From: Humitalea sp050632385
GTDB lineage: Bacteria; Pseudomonadota; Alphaproteobacteria; Acetobacterales; Acetobacteraceae
Length of the DNA stretch: 64,000 nucleotides
Assembly: GCF_050632385.1 (NCBI RefSeq)
Contig: NZ_CP192599.1
Coordinates: 3,968,001 to 4,032,000, forward strand
Direction of reading: 5' to 3'
Below the pieces are notes generated by a model. That model was not told the DNA's origin. It was given only the letters and a program-made list of their open reading frames with translations, and searched no databases. Positions 53,052-60,336 of the stretch are shown piece after piece (positions within the stretch are counted from its first letter, which is position 1; each line of letters starts with the position of its first letter). A program made the position numbers and the translations under genes.

Positions 53052-53905
53052 GCGGCGACGGCCTGGCGCAGCGCGCGGCGCGTCATCGCGCGCACCAGGT
53101 CGCGGCGGTATTCGGGGGCGGCGTGGACGTCCTCATGCGGGTCGCAATCGGCGGCTGCCCTATCGGCGGCGTCGCGGATCGCAGCCTCGTCCAGCGCGCG
53201 CCCGACCAGGGCCGCCGCGGCCGACACGGCCAGCACCGGCATGCCGCCGATGCCGCCCAGCGCGATCCGCGCCTGCCGCACCATGCCGCCATCGACACGC
53301 AATGCGACGACGGCCATGGCCATGGCGAAATCGCCGGCGCGGCGGTTGAATTCGGCAAAGCCGCAGCGCCAGTCGGCGCCGAGCAAGGGCAGCCGCACCT
53401 CGGTCAGCATCTCGCCCGGCTGCATCGCCGTCGTAAAAACGCCCTGGAACCAGTCGTCGGCCGCGACCTCTCGCGTGGCACCCATCCCGGCCACGACCAT
53501 CCGCCCACCCAGGGCCAGGGTCGTGGCGCACCATTCGGATGACGGGTCGGCATGCGCGACGCTGCCGCAAAACGTCCCGCGCGTGCGGATCGGCGCATGG
53601 GCGATGTTGTGCACCACATCGGCCAGCAACCGCCCGAGCACCCCCGCCACCACGGGCGCTTCGAACCAGGCGTGCCGCGCCAGCGCACCGATGCGCAGGT
53701 GTCCATCCTCCGGCGTCACATGCGCCAGGCTGGCGATGCGGTTGATGTCCACCAGCACCGCCGGCCGCGCCATGCGAAAAGCCATGGTCGGCACCAAGCT
53801 CTGCCCGCCCGCCAGCACGCGGCCGTCATCCGCATAGCGCGCCAGCAGCGCCAGCGCCTGCTCCTGCGTCGTCGGCGCGTGGTAGTCGAAGGCGGCCGGC
53901 TTCAT
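53048..53905 (-). CDS. Molybdenum hydroxylase FAD-binding subunit
   Basis: A 285-residue CoxM-type subunit, the first gene of the four-gene operon. FAD contacts are in VLAGGQSLVPTMAFRMARP (about residue 35) and RTRGTFCGSVAHADPSSEW (about 107), and the C-terminal CO-dehydrogenase-flavoprotein domain closes the chain. It hands electrons to an unknown acceptor. Only one such subunit serves the two large subunits. A copy of the regulon element lies 28 bases before its start. Confidence 0.95.
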   Translation of the reverse strand: MKPAAFDYHAPTTQEQALALLARYADDGRVLAGGQSLVPTMAFRMARPAVLVDINRIASLAHVTPEDGHLRIGALARHAWFEAPVVAGVLGRLLADVVHNIAHAPIRTRGTFCGSVAHADPSSEWCATTLALGGRMVVAGMGATREVAADDWFQGVFTTAMQPGEMLTEVRLPLLGADWRCGFAEFNRRAGDFAMAMAVVALRVDGGMVRQARIALGGIGGMPVLAVSAAAALVGRALDEAAIRDAADRAAADCDPHEDVHAAPEYRRDLVRAMTRRALRQAVAA

Positions 53906-53933
53906 GATGGGCCCCGCATGGTCGGTGAAGAAT

Positions 53934-53950
53934 ATTGAGTGACACTAAAC
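53934..53950 (-). promoter_or_regulatory. Repeat element of the catabolic regulon, site 5
   Basis: On the minus strand this is GTTTAGTGTCACTCAAT, with an internal AGTG-T-CACT dyad. It stands 28 bases before the FAD-subunit start, so it controls the molybdenum hydroxylase operon or overlaps its promoter. Confidence 0.6.
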
Positions 53951-53973
53951 ACGCCGGATGGGCTCCGCAAGCC

Positions 53974-54702
53974 TCATGCCTGTTTCAGGTTCACCCAAAG
54001 TGCGCGGGCCCGGCGTTTTCCGGGGTTGGCGATGCGATGCGGGTCGGTCGATCGATAGGCGACCAGGTCCCCCTCACCCAGGGTATAGACCTGACCACCC
54101 AAGGTGATTTCCAGATTCCCTTCCAGCGCGATGCCGAATTCATAGCCGTCGTGCGCCACCGGCCGGGGTGCATTGGCGGTGCCGGGGCTGTATTCGTTCA
54201 TCGCGATTTCGATGCCATGCGTCGCGTCCGACTTCAGGATGCGCCGGCGCACCCCATCGGCGGTGGCATACACAGGCTGGCTGGCGAAGCGCGACACAGG
54301 CTCCGGCGGGGCCGCGATGGGCTGGCCCAGAAGGTCGCTCATCTGCGTCCCCAGCGCCGATCCGATGACCACCAAGGTGCCGATCGACGGCCCCGTCTTG
54401 CCGCGTTCCAGCAGGCTCAGCATGGAGGATGACAGCCCCGTCTGTTCCGCCAGGGCATGCAGGGTCAGGCCACGCTCGATCCGCAGCGCCCGCAGCCGCG
54501 CCCCGATCGTCATCAGCAACTCATTGGTTTCGGCCTGCAGGCGCGTATCGGTCGGGCCGCGCTGGTTGCCCGGCCCCATGACGCCGCGCCGGGGGGCTTC
54601 CTCCTGCGGGGCCGGCGTCTGGGCCGGCAGCTGGGCCGAACGCCGCGGCCTGCCCTTCGCCCGCCCTGCGATATCCTTCACCTTAACGCCCGAATCCGGC
54701 AT
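53974..54702 (-). CDS. XRE-family regulator with a cupin ligand domain
   Basis: A 242-residue regulator. After a basic, proline-rich N-terminus (about 60 residues) comes a helix-turn-helix of the Cro/CI type (LRALRIERGLTLHALAEQTG, then LSSSMLSLLERGKTGPSIGT). A C-terminal cupin follows (GYEFGIALEGNLEITLGGQV, then YRSTDPHRIANPG). This design is used by regulators of amine, amino-acid and sulfur-compound catabolism (PuuR, SutR type). It is the only regulator in the 36-55.7 kb block and is the best candidate to bind the shared element. It is divergent from the two cupin genes. Confidence 0.92.
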   Translation of the reverse strand: MPDSGVKVKDIAGRAKGRPRRSAQLPAQTPAPQEEAPRRGVMGPGNQRGPTDTRLQAETNELLMTIGARLRALRIERGLTLHALAEQTGLSSSMLSLLERGKTGPSIGTLVVIGSALGTQMSDLLGQPIAAPPEPVSRFASQPVYATADGVRRRILKSDATHGIEIAMNEYSPGTANAPRPVAHDGYEFGIALEGNLEITLGGQVYTLGEGDLVAYRSTDPHRIANPGKRRARALWVNLKQA

Positions 54703-54812
54703 GTCGTACCCCGAACGAATCTCGCTGCTGTCCCCATAGTCTCCCCCGTGCGCGCAGCCGGAGCAACCATCCGTTCAGCCACAGTAAAATGGTGACAGGC
54801 AGAATCGGTTAG

Positions 54813-54833
54813 TTTAAACACACTCAAATTATG
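54813..54833 (+). promoter_or_regulatory. Repeat element of the catabolic regulon, site 6
   Basis: TTTAAACACACTCAAATTATG, sharing an 11-base ACTCAAATTAT core with the site before the monooxygenase. It lies in the 178-base divergent region between the XRE-cupin regulator and the first cupin gene. Confidence 0.6.
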
Positions 54834-54880
54834 ACGCTGGATCGAGTGGCACTGATGCGCCGATCGCGAACAGGGGTGTG

Positions 54881-55267
54881 ATGCCGATGGATGCGGGCTT
54901 CGAGACGGTAAGGGTCCTGACCCTGGATGAAACCTGCCCGGTCCTGCCGCTGATCGAGGGGCAAGGCCGCGCCGTCGCGCTGATCTGGCCAGGCACCGGC
55001 GCCGCCCATCGCAGCATGCACCATTTCGACATGGCCGCCGGCGACGCCACCGTCAGCCAGTGCCACCCGGGTGAGGCCGCCTATTACATCAAGTCCGGCA
55101 CCGGTGTCGTCATGGACCCCGCCGATGGCGTGGCGCAGCCGCTGATCGAGGGCTCCATGGTCCATGTCGGGCCGAATACCGCCTACCGCTTCGTCGCGGG
55201 CGACGATGGCATGGTGATGCTGGGCGGTCCCTGCCCGCCCGATCCGGCGCTCTACGCCCACCTCTGA
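54881..55267 (+). CDS. Small cupin-domain protein, copy 1
   Basis: A 128-residue single-domain cupin. The metal-binding motif region is YYIKSGTGVVMDPADG with the later MVHVGPNTAYRFVAGDDGMVML; the first cupin motif is weak (HHFDMAAGDATVSQCHPGE). Such proteins may be dioxygenases, isomerases or mere binding proteins; no function is assigned. GTG 54878 is an alternative start. It is 25 bases ahead of the second cupin gene and in one operon with it. Confidence 0.8.
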   Translation: MPMDAGFETVRVLTLDETCPVLPLIEGQGRAVALIWPGTGAAHRSMHHFDMAAGDATVSQCHPGEAAYYIKSGTGVVMDPADGVAQPLIEGSMVHVGPNTAYRFVAGDDGMVMLGGPCPPDPALYAHL

Positions 55268-55292
55268 TCCACGCCGACCCGGAGAGACTGAC

Positions 55293-55673
55293 ATGGCCAT
55301 CCGCGTGTTCCACCGCGACAAGCCCGACCTGATGCTGCCCCTGATCTCGCGCGATGCGCGCTTCGTCATCTGGCCCGGCGTCGGCGCCGATACCGCCAAC
55401 ATGAACTACGTCCGCATGGACCCTGGCGAGGCGAATGTGCCGCATATCCACATCGCGTCCGAGGACACGATCTTCATCCTTGAAGGCGAGGGCACGATCC
55501 GCGACCACGACAATGGCGTGGAACTGCCGTTTCGCGCGGGCCAGGCGGTGCATGTCCCGATCGGCATGAAGCACGCCGTCAGCGCCGACCGTGGCGTCGG
55601 CGTCGTCAGCGTCGGCGGGCCGGCACCGGCGGATTTCGCCCTGCTCCGCAAGGTCGGCGCGCTGAAGGACTGA
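55293..55673 (+). CDS. Small cupin-domain protein, copy 2
   Basis: A 126-residue cupin with clearer motifs: NVPHIHIASEDTIFILEGEG is cupin motif 1 (HxH...E) and AVHVPIGMKHAV is motif 2 with its histidine, so it likely binds a metal. It is related in layout to its neighbour but well diverged, and the two may form a heteromer. GGAGAG precedes the ATG. Role in the pathway unknown; a dioxygenase or isomerase step is possible. Confidence 0.85.
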   Translation: MAIRVFHRDKPDLMLPLISRDARFVIWPGVGADTANMNYVRMDPGEANVPHIHIASEDTIFILEGEGTIRDHDNGVELPFRAGQAVHVPIGMKHAVSADRGVGVVSVGGPAPADFALLRKVGALKD

Positions 55674-55679
55674 CGGCGC

Positions 55680-56312
55680 CTACGGCCCCAGCCGTACCGG
55701 CCCGCGCGGCGTCAGGAAACTCGCCGACAGCGCGACGCGTTCACCCTGGCTGACCTGCACCAGCCCGCCTTCGGCCTGCCAATCCATGGCGGCCAGCGCG
55801 GCCTCGATCCGCACAGGTTCGGGGTGCGCGATGGTCAGCGCGACCAGCGAGACGCCGGTCTCGGCCATGCCATCGGCCGGGTGCACGCCCTCCGGCCATT
55901 CGATCAGCGACGGCAGCGCGCCACCGGCCGGCGGGCGTCCGTCGGCGGCGATGGTGATCTGCCAGGACAGGGCGCCGCGGCTCATCGCTTCCGGCGTGCC
56001 GAGCGGCAGGGGGCTGCGCGCCGCCACCGCCGCGATGTCCACGCAGCGCGCAACCCATCCCAAGATGCGCGGCCGCGCGGGCGGCGTGTCCAGGCCGAAC
56101 CAGCGCGGCCGGGTGGGGGCCTCGGCGGCCGGATCGACGGCGATGACTTCCAGGTAGCGGCGGGGGCCGACCTTCAACAGCCGGTTGTGCGTGCCCATGC
56201 GCGGATGCACGCCGCCGGGGCCCATGGCGACGCCGAGCACGGATTCCACCCAATCCTCCCCCTCGGCCAGGGTTTGGGCGCCGATGGCCAGGTGGTCGAA
56301 ATGCAATGTCAT
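55680..56312 (-). CDS. VOC-superfamily protein (glyoxalase-3-like domain)
   Basis: A 210-residue protein with a first VOC module (TLHFDHLAIGAQTLAEGEDW, then GVHPRMGTHNRLLKVG and RYLEVIAVDP) and a second, looser half that includes WQITIAADGRPPAGGALPSL. Family members are dioxygenases, glyoxalase-like or binding proteins; the function here is unknown. ATG 56312 is preferred, ATG 56321 is possible. It converges on the cupin operon six bases away and is not clearly part of that regulon. Confidence 0.8.
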   Translation of the reverse strand: MTLHFDHLAIGAQTLAEGEDWVESVLGVAMGPGGVHPRMGTHNRLLKVGPRRYLEVIAVDPAAEAPTRPRWFGLDTPPARPRILGWVARCVDIAAVAARSPLPLGTPEAMSRGALSWQITIAADGRPPAGGALPSLIEWPEGVHPADGMAETGVSLVALTIAHPEPVRIEAALAAMDWQAEGGLVQVSQGERVALSASFLTPRGPVRLGP

Positions 56313-56479
56313 CGGCCGCATCCTGTCGCCATGCGCGTCTGGCGTCGAGCACCGAAAGCGATTGCGCCGTGCCTGGACGCGGCCCAATACTTTACGTGTT
56401 CCGTGCCTGCGGTGAGGGGGATGCAGGGCCTTCTCCGCTTGCGCGTGACATGGTGCGTAACGCTAGGGGGACCAAACCC

Positions 56480-56935
56480 ATGTCGTACCCATCACGCCGC
56501 ATGCTTGTCGCCGCCACGCTGCCGTGCCTGGTGCCGCTTCGGCCGGCGAAGGCCTTCATGCTCGTCTCGCCGGAAGAAGTCGCCCTCTCCGCAGCGGCCC
56601 CCATGCCGGCGCTGACCCGTTCGATCGTCGTCGGCGGGCCGCGCATCGAGGTTGATTCGCCCGATGGCACGCTGTCGCCGGGCCAGGCGATCGCCTTCCG
56701 CCTGCGCTTCGTGCCGGCCCAGGATGCAACCATCGACCCGGCGACGTTCCGCGCCTTCTACGGAAGCCTCGGCATCGATATCACCGGCCGCATCCGCCCC
56801 CATGCCCGGATCGACGCCCAGGGTGTGGTCGCCGAGAATGTGTCGGTACCGGCAGGCCAGCATCGGGTCGTTCTGAGCATCGCCGACTCGCAAGGCCGCG
56901 CCGGGCGGCGCGAGGTCCGCTTTTCCGTCAACTGA
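56480..56935 (+). CDS. Small exported protein with an immunoglobulin/CopC-like beta-sandwich
   Basis: A 151-residue protein with a Tat-like or Sec signal (SRRMLVAATLPCLVP, cleaved near AKAF). The mature part has the pattern of a short beta-sandwich: IEVDSPDGTLSPGQAIAFRL, DPATFRAFYGSLGIDITGRI and QHRVVLSIADSQGRAGRREV. The late strand resembles bacterial Ig-like and CopC-like folds, but no metal-binding His/Met cluster is seen, so copper handling is not supported. Function unknown. The ATG at 56480 follows a GGGGGA box. No neighbour suggests a role. Confidence 0.75.
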   Translation: MSYPSRRMLVAATLPCLVPLRPAKAFMLVSPEEVALSAAAPMPALTRSIVVGGPRIEVDSPDGTLSPGQAIAFRLRFVPAQDATIDPATFRAFYGSLGIDITGRIRPHARIDAQGVVAENVSVPAGQHRVVLSIADSQGRAGRREVRFSVN

Positions 56936-57074
56936 CGCGCGGTGCCACCAAGGGTCGCGGCTTCGCCGGCCCGATCGCTTCTCTTGACCGCTTGGGCATG
57001 GGTGAACATTGGTCCCGCCAACAACAAGATGAAGATCTTTATGCGGACGGCCCTGGAATCTGTATTTTTTTAAG

Positions 57075-57102
57075 TTGTGTATTTTTGTGACGAGGCTAAC
57101 AT
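57075..57102 (+). promoter_or_regulatory. Sigma-70-like promoter candidate
   Basis: TTGTGT (57075-57080), 16 bases, then TAACAT (57097-57102), in an AT-rich stretch with a run of seven T bases just upstream. It is well placed to transcribe the outer-membrane-like protein, with a start near 57109. It is the clearest promoter of this type in the window. Confidence 0.5.
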
Positions 57103-57124
57103 TCTCTTAGGTTTGTCGCGGGAC

Positions 57125-58306
57125 ATGAAAATCATGAAACATATTTTCGCCGCAGCATTGATCCTGGCCGCCAGCAGCACCGCGAGCTTTACCAGGGATC
57201 TGTTTTCAGTCGAACTGACGGTGGATGGGGCAACCGACCAGCGCAGCTATTCGTCCTTGCAGCAGGCCGCCGACGCGCTGACGACCGATTCGCTGCAAAG
57301 CATCAACATCAACTACACTGATGTGTCGGCCGCCACCGCCAACATCAACCTGCGCGGCGTGCCGGCCGTCGCCACCTATACGGCCAACTCCCCCTTCCTG
57401 CGGATCCAGGTGCCGGGCGCCGGCGTGGACAAGACCTTCACCGGCACCACCCGCGACGACAGCCAGGATCAGTTCGTCCGCTGGCTGCAAGGTGCGGGCG
57501 GCAGTGACGTGACCCGCATCCTGCAACTCGCCGTCGCCACGACGCCGATCGACCCGGTGGCGGGCAATCCGAATTCCGCGATGACGCAGATGTCGGTGTC
57601 GGATTTCAACCGATCGCTGCAATCCTCCTTCGGCGAACGCGGCGGCGTCGGGATCGGCGCGCGCTTCGGCTCCTTCAGCTCGGCCGGCTACAACAGCCAG
57701 AACTTTACCCTGCCGCTCGATTATTCCTGGCGCGTGACCGAGCGTGACACGCTGGAGGTCGATGTCCCCTTCGCCTACACCGATACCCAGGGAGCCACCT
57801 CCTACAGCGGCAACCTGGGCTTCCTGTACCGTCGGCAGATCTTCGATGTCTGGTCCTTGCAGGCATCGGGGCGTTTCGGCGGCGCGGGGTCGGTGGACCT
57901 GGGTTCGGCCACCGGCCTGTATGGCCTCGGCATCAATTCGATCCTGCGCTTCGACCTGCCGATGGACCTGCGCCTGACCATCGCGAATGGCATCAACTAT
58001 GTCGCCACCCTGCCGGTGTCGCTCGGCCGCTACACCGCCAACTACGACATCGCCAACACGATTTTTCGGAACGGGGTGGTGCTGTCGCGCGACCTGGGGA
58101 TGAGCATCGCCGGGATGCCGGTCATGGGGTCGGTCTTCGCCATCGACACGCGCTTCACCGGCAGCGAGGTCTTCATCAGCAACTACCAGGAATTCGGCGC
58201 CTTCGTGTCGGCTGGCCGGGATTCGACCTTCGGCCTGGGCTTCACGGTGATGACGGGCGACCAGGGCTTGTCGGGCTTCACGATCAACACCGGCGTGAAA
58301 TTCTGA
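57125..58306 (+). CDS. Exported beta-barrel-like outer membrane protein
   Basis: A 393-residue protein of unknown function. It has a signal peptide (MKIMKHIFAAALILAASSTA, then SFTRD). The first half holds Ser/Thr/Ala-rich strands (ELTVDGATDQRSYSSLQQAA, INLRGVPAVATYTANSPFLR). From about residue 165 the chain alternates aromatic and polar residues (NFTLPLDYSWRVTERDTLEV, GNLGFLYRRQIFDVW, GTGFTI-type strands) and ends in INTGVKF. A terminal phenylalanine is the usual mark for BAM-assembled barrels. It might be an autotransporter-like or porin-like protein. ATG 57134 is an alternative start. Confidence 0.72.
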   Translation: MKIMKHIFAAALILAASSTASFTRDLFSVELTVDGATDQRSYSSLQQAADALTTDSLQSININYTDVSAATANINLRGVPAVATYTANSPFLRIQVPGAGVDKTFTGTTRDDSQDQFVRWLQGAGGSDVTRILQLAVATTPIDPVAGNPNSAMTQMSVSDFNRSLQSSFGERGGVGIGARFGSFSSAGYNSQNFTLPLDYSWRVTERDTLEVDVPFAYTDTQGATSYSGNLGFLYRRQIFDVWSLQASGRFGGAGSVDLGSATGLYGLGINSILRFDLPMDLRLTIANGINYVATLPVSLGRYTANYDIANTIFRNGVVLSRDLGMSIAGMPVMGSVFAIDTRFTGSEVFISNYQEFGAFVSAGRDSTFGLGFTVMTGDQGLSGFTINTGVKF

Positions 58307-58316
58307 TCCCAGCCAT

Positions 58317-58335
58317 GCGGTGCGGGCCGCACCGC
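58317..58335 (+). terminator. Hairpin after the outer-membrane-like gene
   Basis: GCGGTGCGG and CCGCACCGC form 9-base arms around a single G, 10 bases after the stop. The innermost pairs must open to make a loop. It probably ends or protects the preceding transcript; the tail is not U-rich. Confidence 0.5.
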
Positions 58336-58431
58336 CAAGTTCCTTTCGTGTCCACAAAGGTCTAGAAATGCCCAGTACGACCGTCGGAGCCACAGGTGTT
58401 CGGCGCATCCGATTCGATCAGCATCGGCCCC

Positions 58432-59223
58432 ATGCTGCCGCGGCGCCGCGTCCTGGGTTTCGGCGTGGCGGTATGCGCGACAGGCTGCGCCACGCGCACC
58501 CCCCCGCCGCTTCCGCCGGCCGATGATGCCGGGGTGGACCGCCTGCGCGCCGCCCTGGCCGAGGCCGTGCCGCAGCCCCCCCTCCCCGACCCGATCACGC
58601 AGGACCGCATCGCCCGCGCGATGCGCGAGGTCGCCGGCTCCGGCTATGGGATCGACCGGCCGGAACTGATCTTCGTGGTGGACCGCCATCCGGACGTGCA
58701 GGCGGCCTCCATCCTGCTGGCGCGGCCCGATGCGCCATGGGCGGTGATCGGCGGCGACCGCGTCTCGACCGGCCAGGCGGACCGGCGCGGGTATTACATC
58801 ACCCCCACCGGCGTCTTCCTGCATACCCCCGCCATCCGCGACTACCGCGCGCTCGGCACCTTCAACCGCGACGGCATCCGCGGCCTGGGCGCGCAGGGCA
58901 TGCGGGTCTGGGATTTTGGCTGGATTCCGGCGCGCAAGGGTTGGCGCGACGATGGGGAAACCGGGCCGATCCGCTTCCTGATCCACGCGACGGACCCGGA
59001 CAGGCTGGAACCGCTGCTGGGCCGGACGGGTTCGCAGGGCTGCATACGCATCTCGGCGGCGATGAACCTGTTCCTGGACCGGCATGGCGTGCTGGACATC
59101 GATCATGAACGCGCGCTGGCCGAAGGCGACGCGCGAATGGCGGCACTGTTGCGACCGGACCGCGATCCGACGCCGCTCGCCGGGCGCGCATTGGTCGTGA
59201 TCGATTCCTCGGACCCTGCCTGA
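58432..59223 (+). CDS. L,D-transpeptidase-family lipoprotein
   Basis: A 263-residue protein with a lipoprotein signal (LGFGVAVCATGC, cysteine about residue 19), so it is anchored in a membrane facing the periplasm. The catalytic domain belongs to the murein L,D-transpeptidase family: the conserved histidine is in FLIHATDPDRLEPLLG and the nucleophile in GSQGCIRISAAMNLFLD (about residues 203-219), with an earlier GYYITPTGVFLHTPA strand. It would cross-link peptidoglycan or attach proteins to it. ATG 58432 is chosen because it places the lipobox correctly; ATG 58396 is upstream and less likely. Confidence 0.88.
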   Translation: MLPRRRVLGFGVAVCATGCATRTPPPLPPADDAGVDRLRAALAEAVPQPPLPDPITQDRIARAMREVAGSGYGIDRPELIFVVDRHPDVQAASILLARPDAPWAVIGGDRVSTGQADRRGYYITPTGVFLHTPAIRDYRALGTFNRDGIRGLGAQGMRVWDFGWIPARKGWRDDGETGPIRFLIHATDPDRLEPLLGRTGSQGCIRISAAMNLFLDRHGVLDIDHERALAEGDARMAALLRPDRDPTPLAGRALVVIDSSDPA

Positions 59224-59346
59224 CGGGGCCGGCATCCAGGTTGCCCAGAACGGCGTCGCCGCTGTTCTCACGTCAGACCCCGCACAATGCTTGCCCACAT
59301 GCCCCGCCCGGTCCAAGGCTGGCATAGGTCGCCGCAGGAGCCCCGC

Positions 59347-60327
59347 TTGATCGATACCCATTCGCATTACTATGGCGAGGCGCTGTTCCGCCGGCTTGAG
59401 GAACGCCGCGACGTGCCGCGGGTCGCGCGTGACGGCACCCGCCGCTTCATGGTCACGCCCACCAGCCGCTTCGAATTGCGCGGCGGCTTTACCACCCTGG
59501 CCGACCGCCTGGGCTGGATGGACAGCCAGGGCATCGACCGCCAAGTGATCACCTTCCCCGGCGCCCTCGGCCCCGACGTGCTGCCCGCGGCCGAGGCGCT
59601 GCCGCTGGTGCGCGATGTGAATGACGAACTGGCCGCCGTCTGCGCCGCGCATTCGGGCCGGTTCACGGCCCTGGCGGGGCTGCCGCTCGCCGATATCGAC
59701 CTGTCGGTCGTGGAACTCGAACGCGCCTGCACGTCACTCGGCCTGCGTGGCGCCATCATCCCCAGCAACTATTTCTGCAGCCTGGCGGTGATGCGCCGCC
59801 TGCACCCGGTGCTGGATGCGGCCAGCCGGCTTGGCGCGCATCTGATGGTGCATCCGGGCCAACGACACGACGAACCGCTGGCACCGCACCTCTACGACGA
59901 CCTCGGCATGCACCGCGCCTCCACCATCGACCTGCACAATGGCATCAGCCATGCGACGACAACGCTGATCCACGCCGGGCTTTCGGAACACTGGCCCGGC
60001 GCCAGCGTGCAGATCGTCAACCTTGGCGGTGCCTTCCCGTTTCTTGTGGAACGGATGGACCATATCTCGGCCATCCGCGCCCCAGGCGCACCATTGCCTT
60101 CGACCCTGCTGGGCGGGCTGGTCTTCGATACCGCCTCGCTCGGCCCGCGCGCGATCGAAATGGCGGTGGCGATCCTGGGGCCGGAGCGCATCATGCTCGG
60201 CACCGACTACCCGATCTTTGACACGCGCGTGGCGACCGAGGCCGTGGCCGCCGCGCGGATCGACCGCGCCGCGCGCGACGCCATCGCCTTCGGCAACGCG
60301 GCGCGCTTGTTCGGACCGAACGCCTGA
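59347..60327 (+). CDS. Amidohydrolase-family protein (ACMSD-like group)
   Basis: A 326-residue metal-dependent (beta/alpha)8-barrel protein of the amidohydrolase 2 type, whose members decarboxylate or hydrolyse aromatic-derived acids. The HxH motif is IDTHSHYYGEALF at the very start, further ligands are in HLMVHPGQRHDE, HNGISHATTTLIHAG and LGTDYPIFDTRVATEAV. The TTG at 59347 is preferred because AGGAG stands six bases before it and the family begins at IDTHxH; ATG 59287 has no such site. It converges on a Bug-protein gene that follows an FAH-family gene, forming a small catabolic group. Confidence 0.87.
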   Translation: MIDTHSHYYGEALFRRLEERRDVPRVARDGTRRFMVTPTSRFELRGGFTTLADRLGWMDSQGIDRQVITFPGALGPDVLPAAEALPLVRDVNDELAAVCAAHSGRFTALAGLPLADIDLSVVELERACTSLGLRGAIIPSNYFCSLAVMRRLHPVLDAASRLGAHLMVHPGQRHDEPLAPHLYDDLGMHRASTIDLHNGISHATTTLIHAGLSEHWPGASVQIVNLGGAFPFLVERMDHISAIRAPGAPLPSTLLGGLVFDTASLGPRAIEMAVAILGPERIMLGTDYPIFDTRVATEAVAAARIDRAARDAIAFGNAARLFGPNA

Positions 60328-60336
60328 CGACGCAGC

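Noticed and set aside
50730..53837. A 1035-residue plus-strand open frame opposite the molybdenum hydroxylase genes
   Set aside because: It is an antisense shadow; the minus-strand frames have full cofactor motifs and overlapping starts and stops.
50239..53905. Aerobic carbon monoxide dehydrogenase (coxMSL)
   Set aside because: The large subunits lack the AYxCSFR active-site loop of true CO dehydrogenase and the gene order with two large subunits does not fit.
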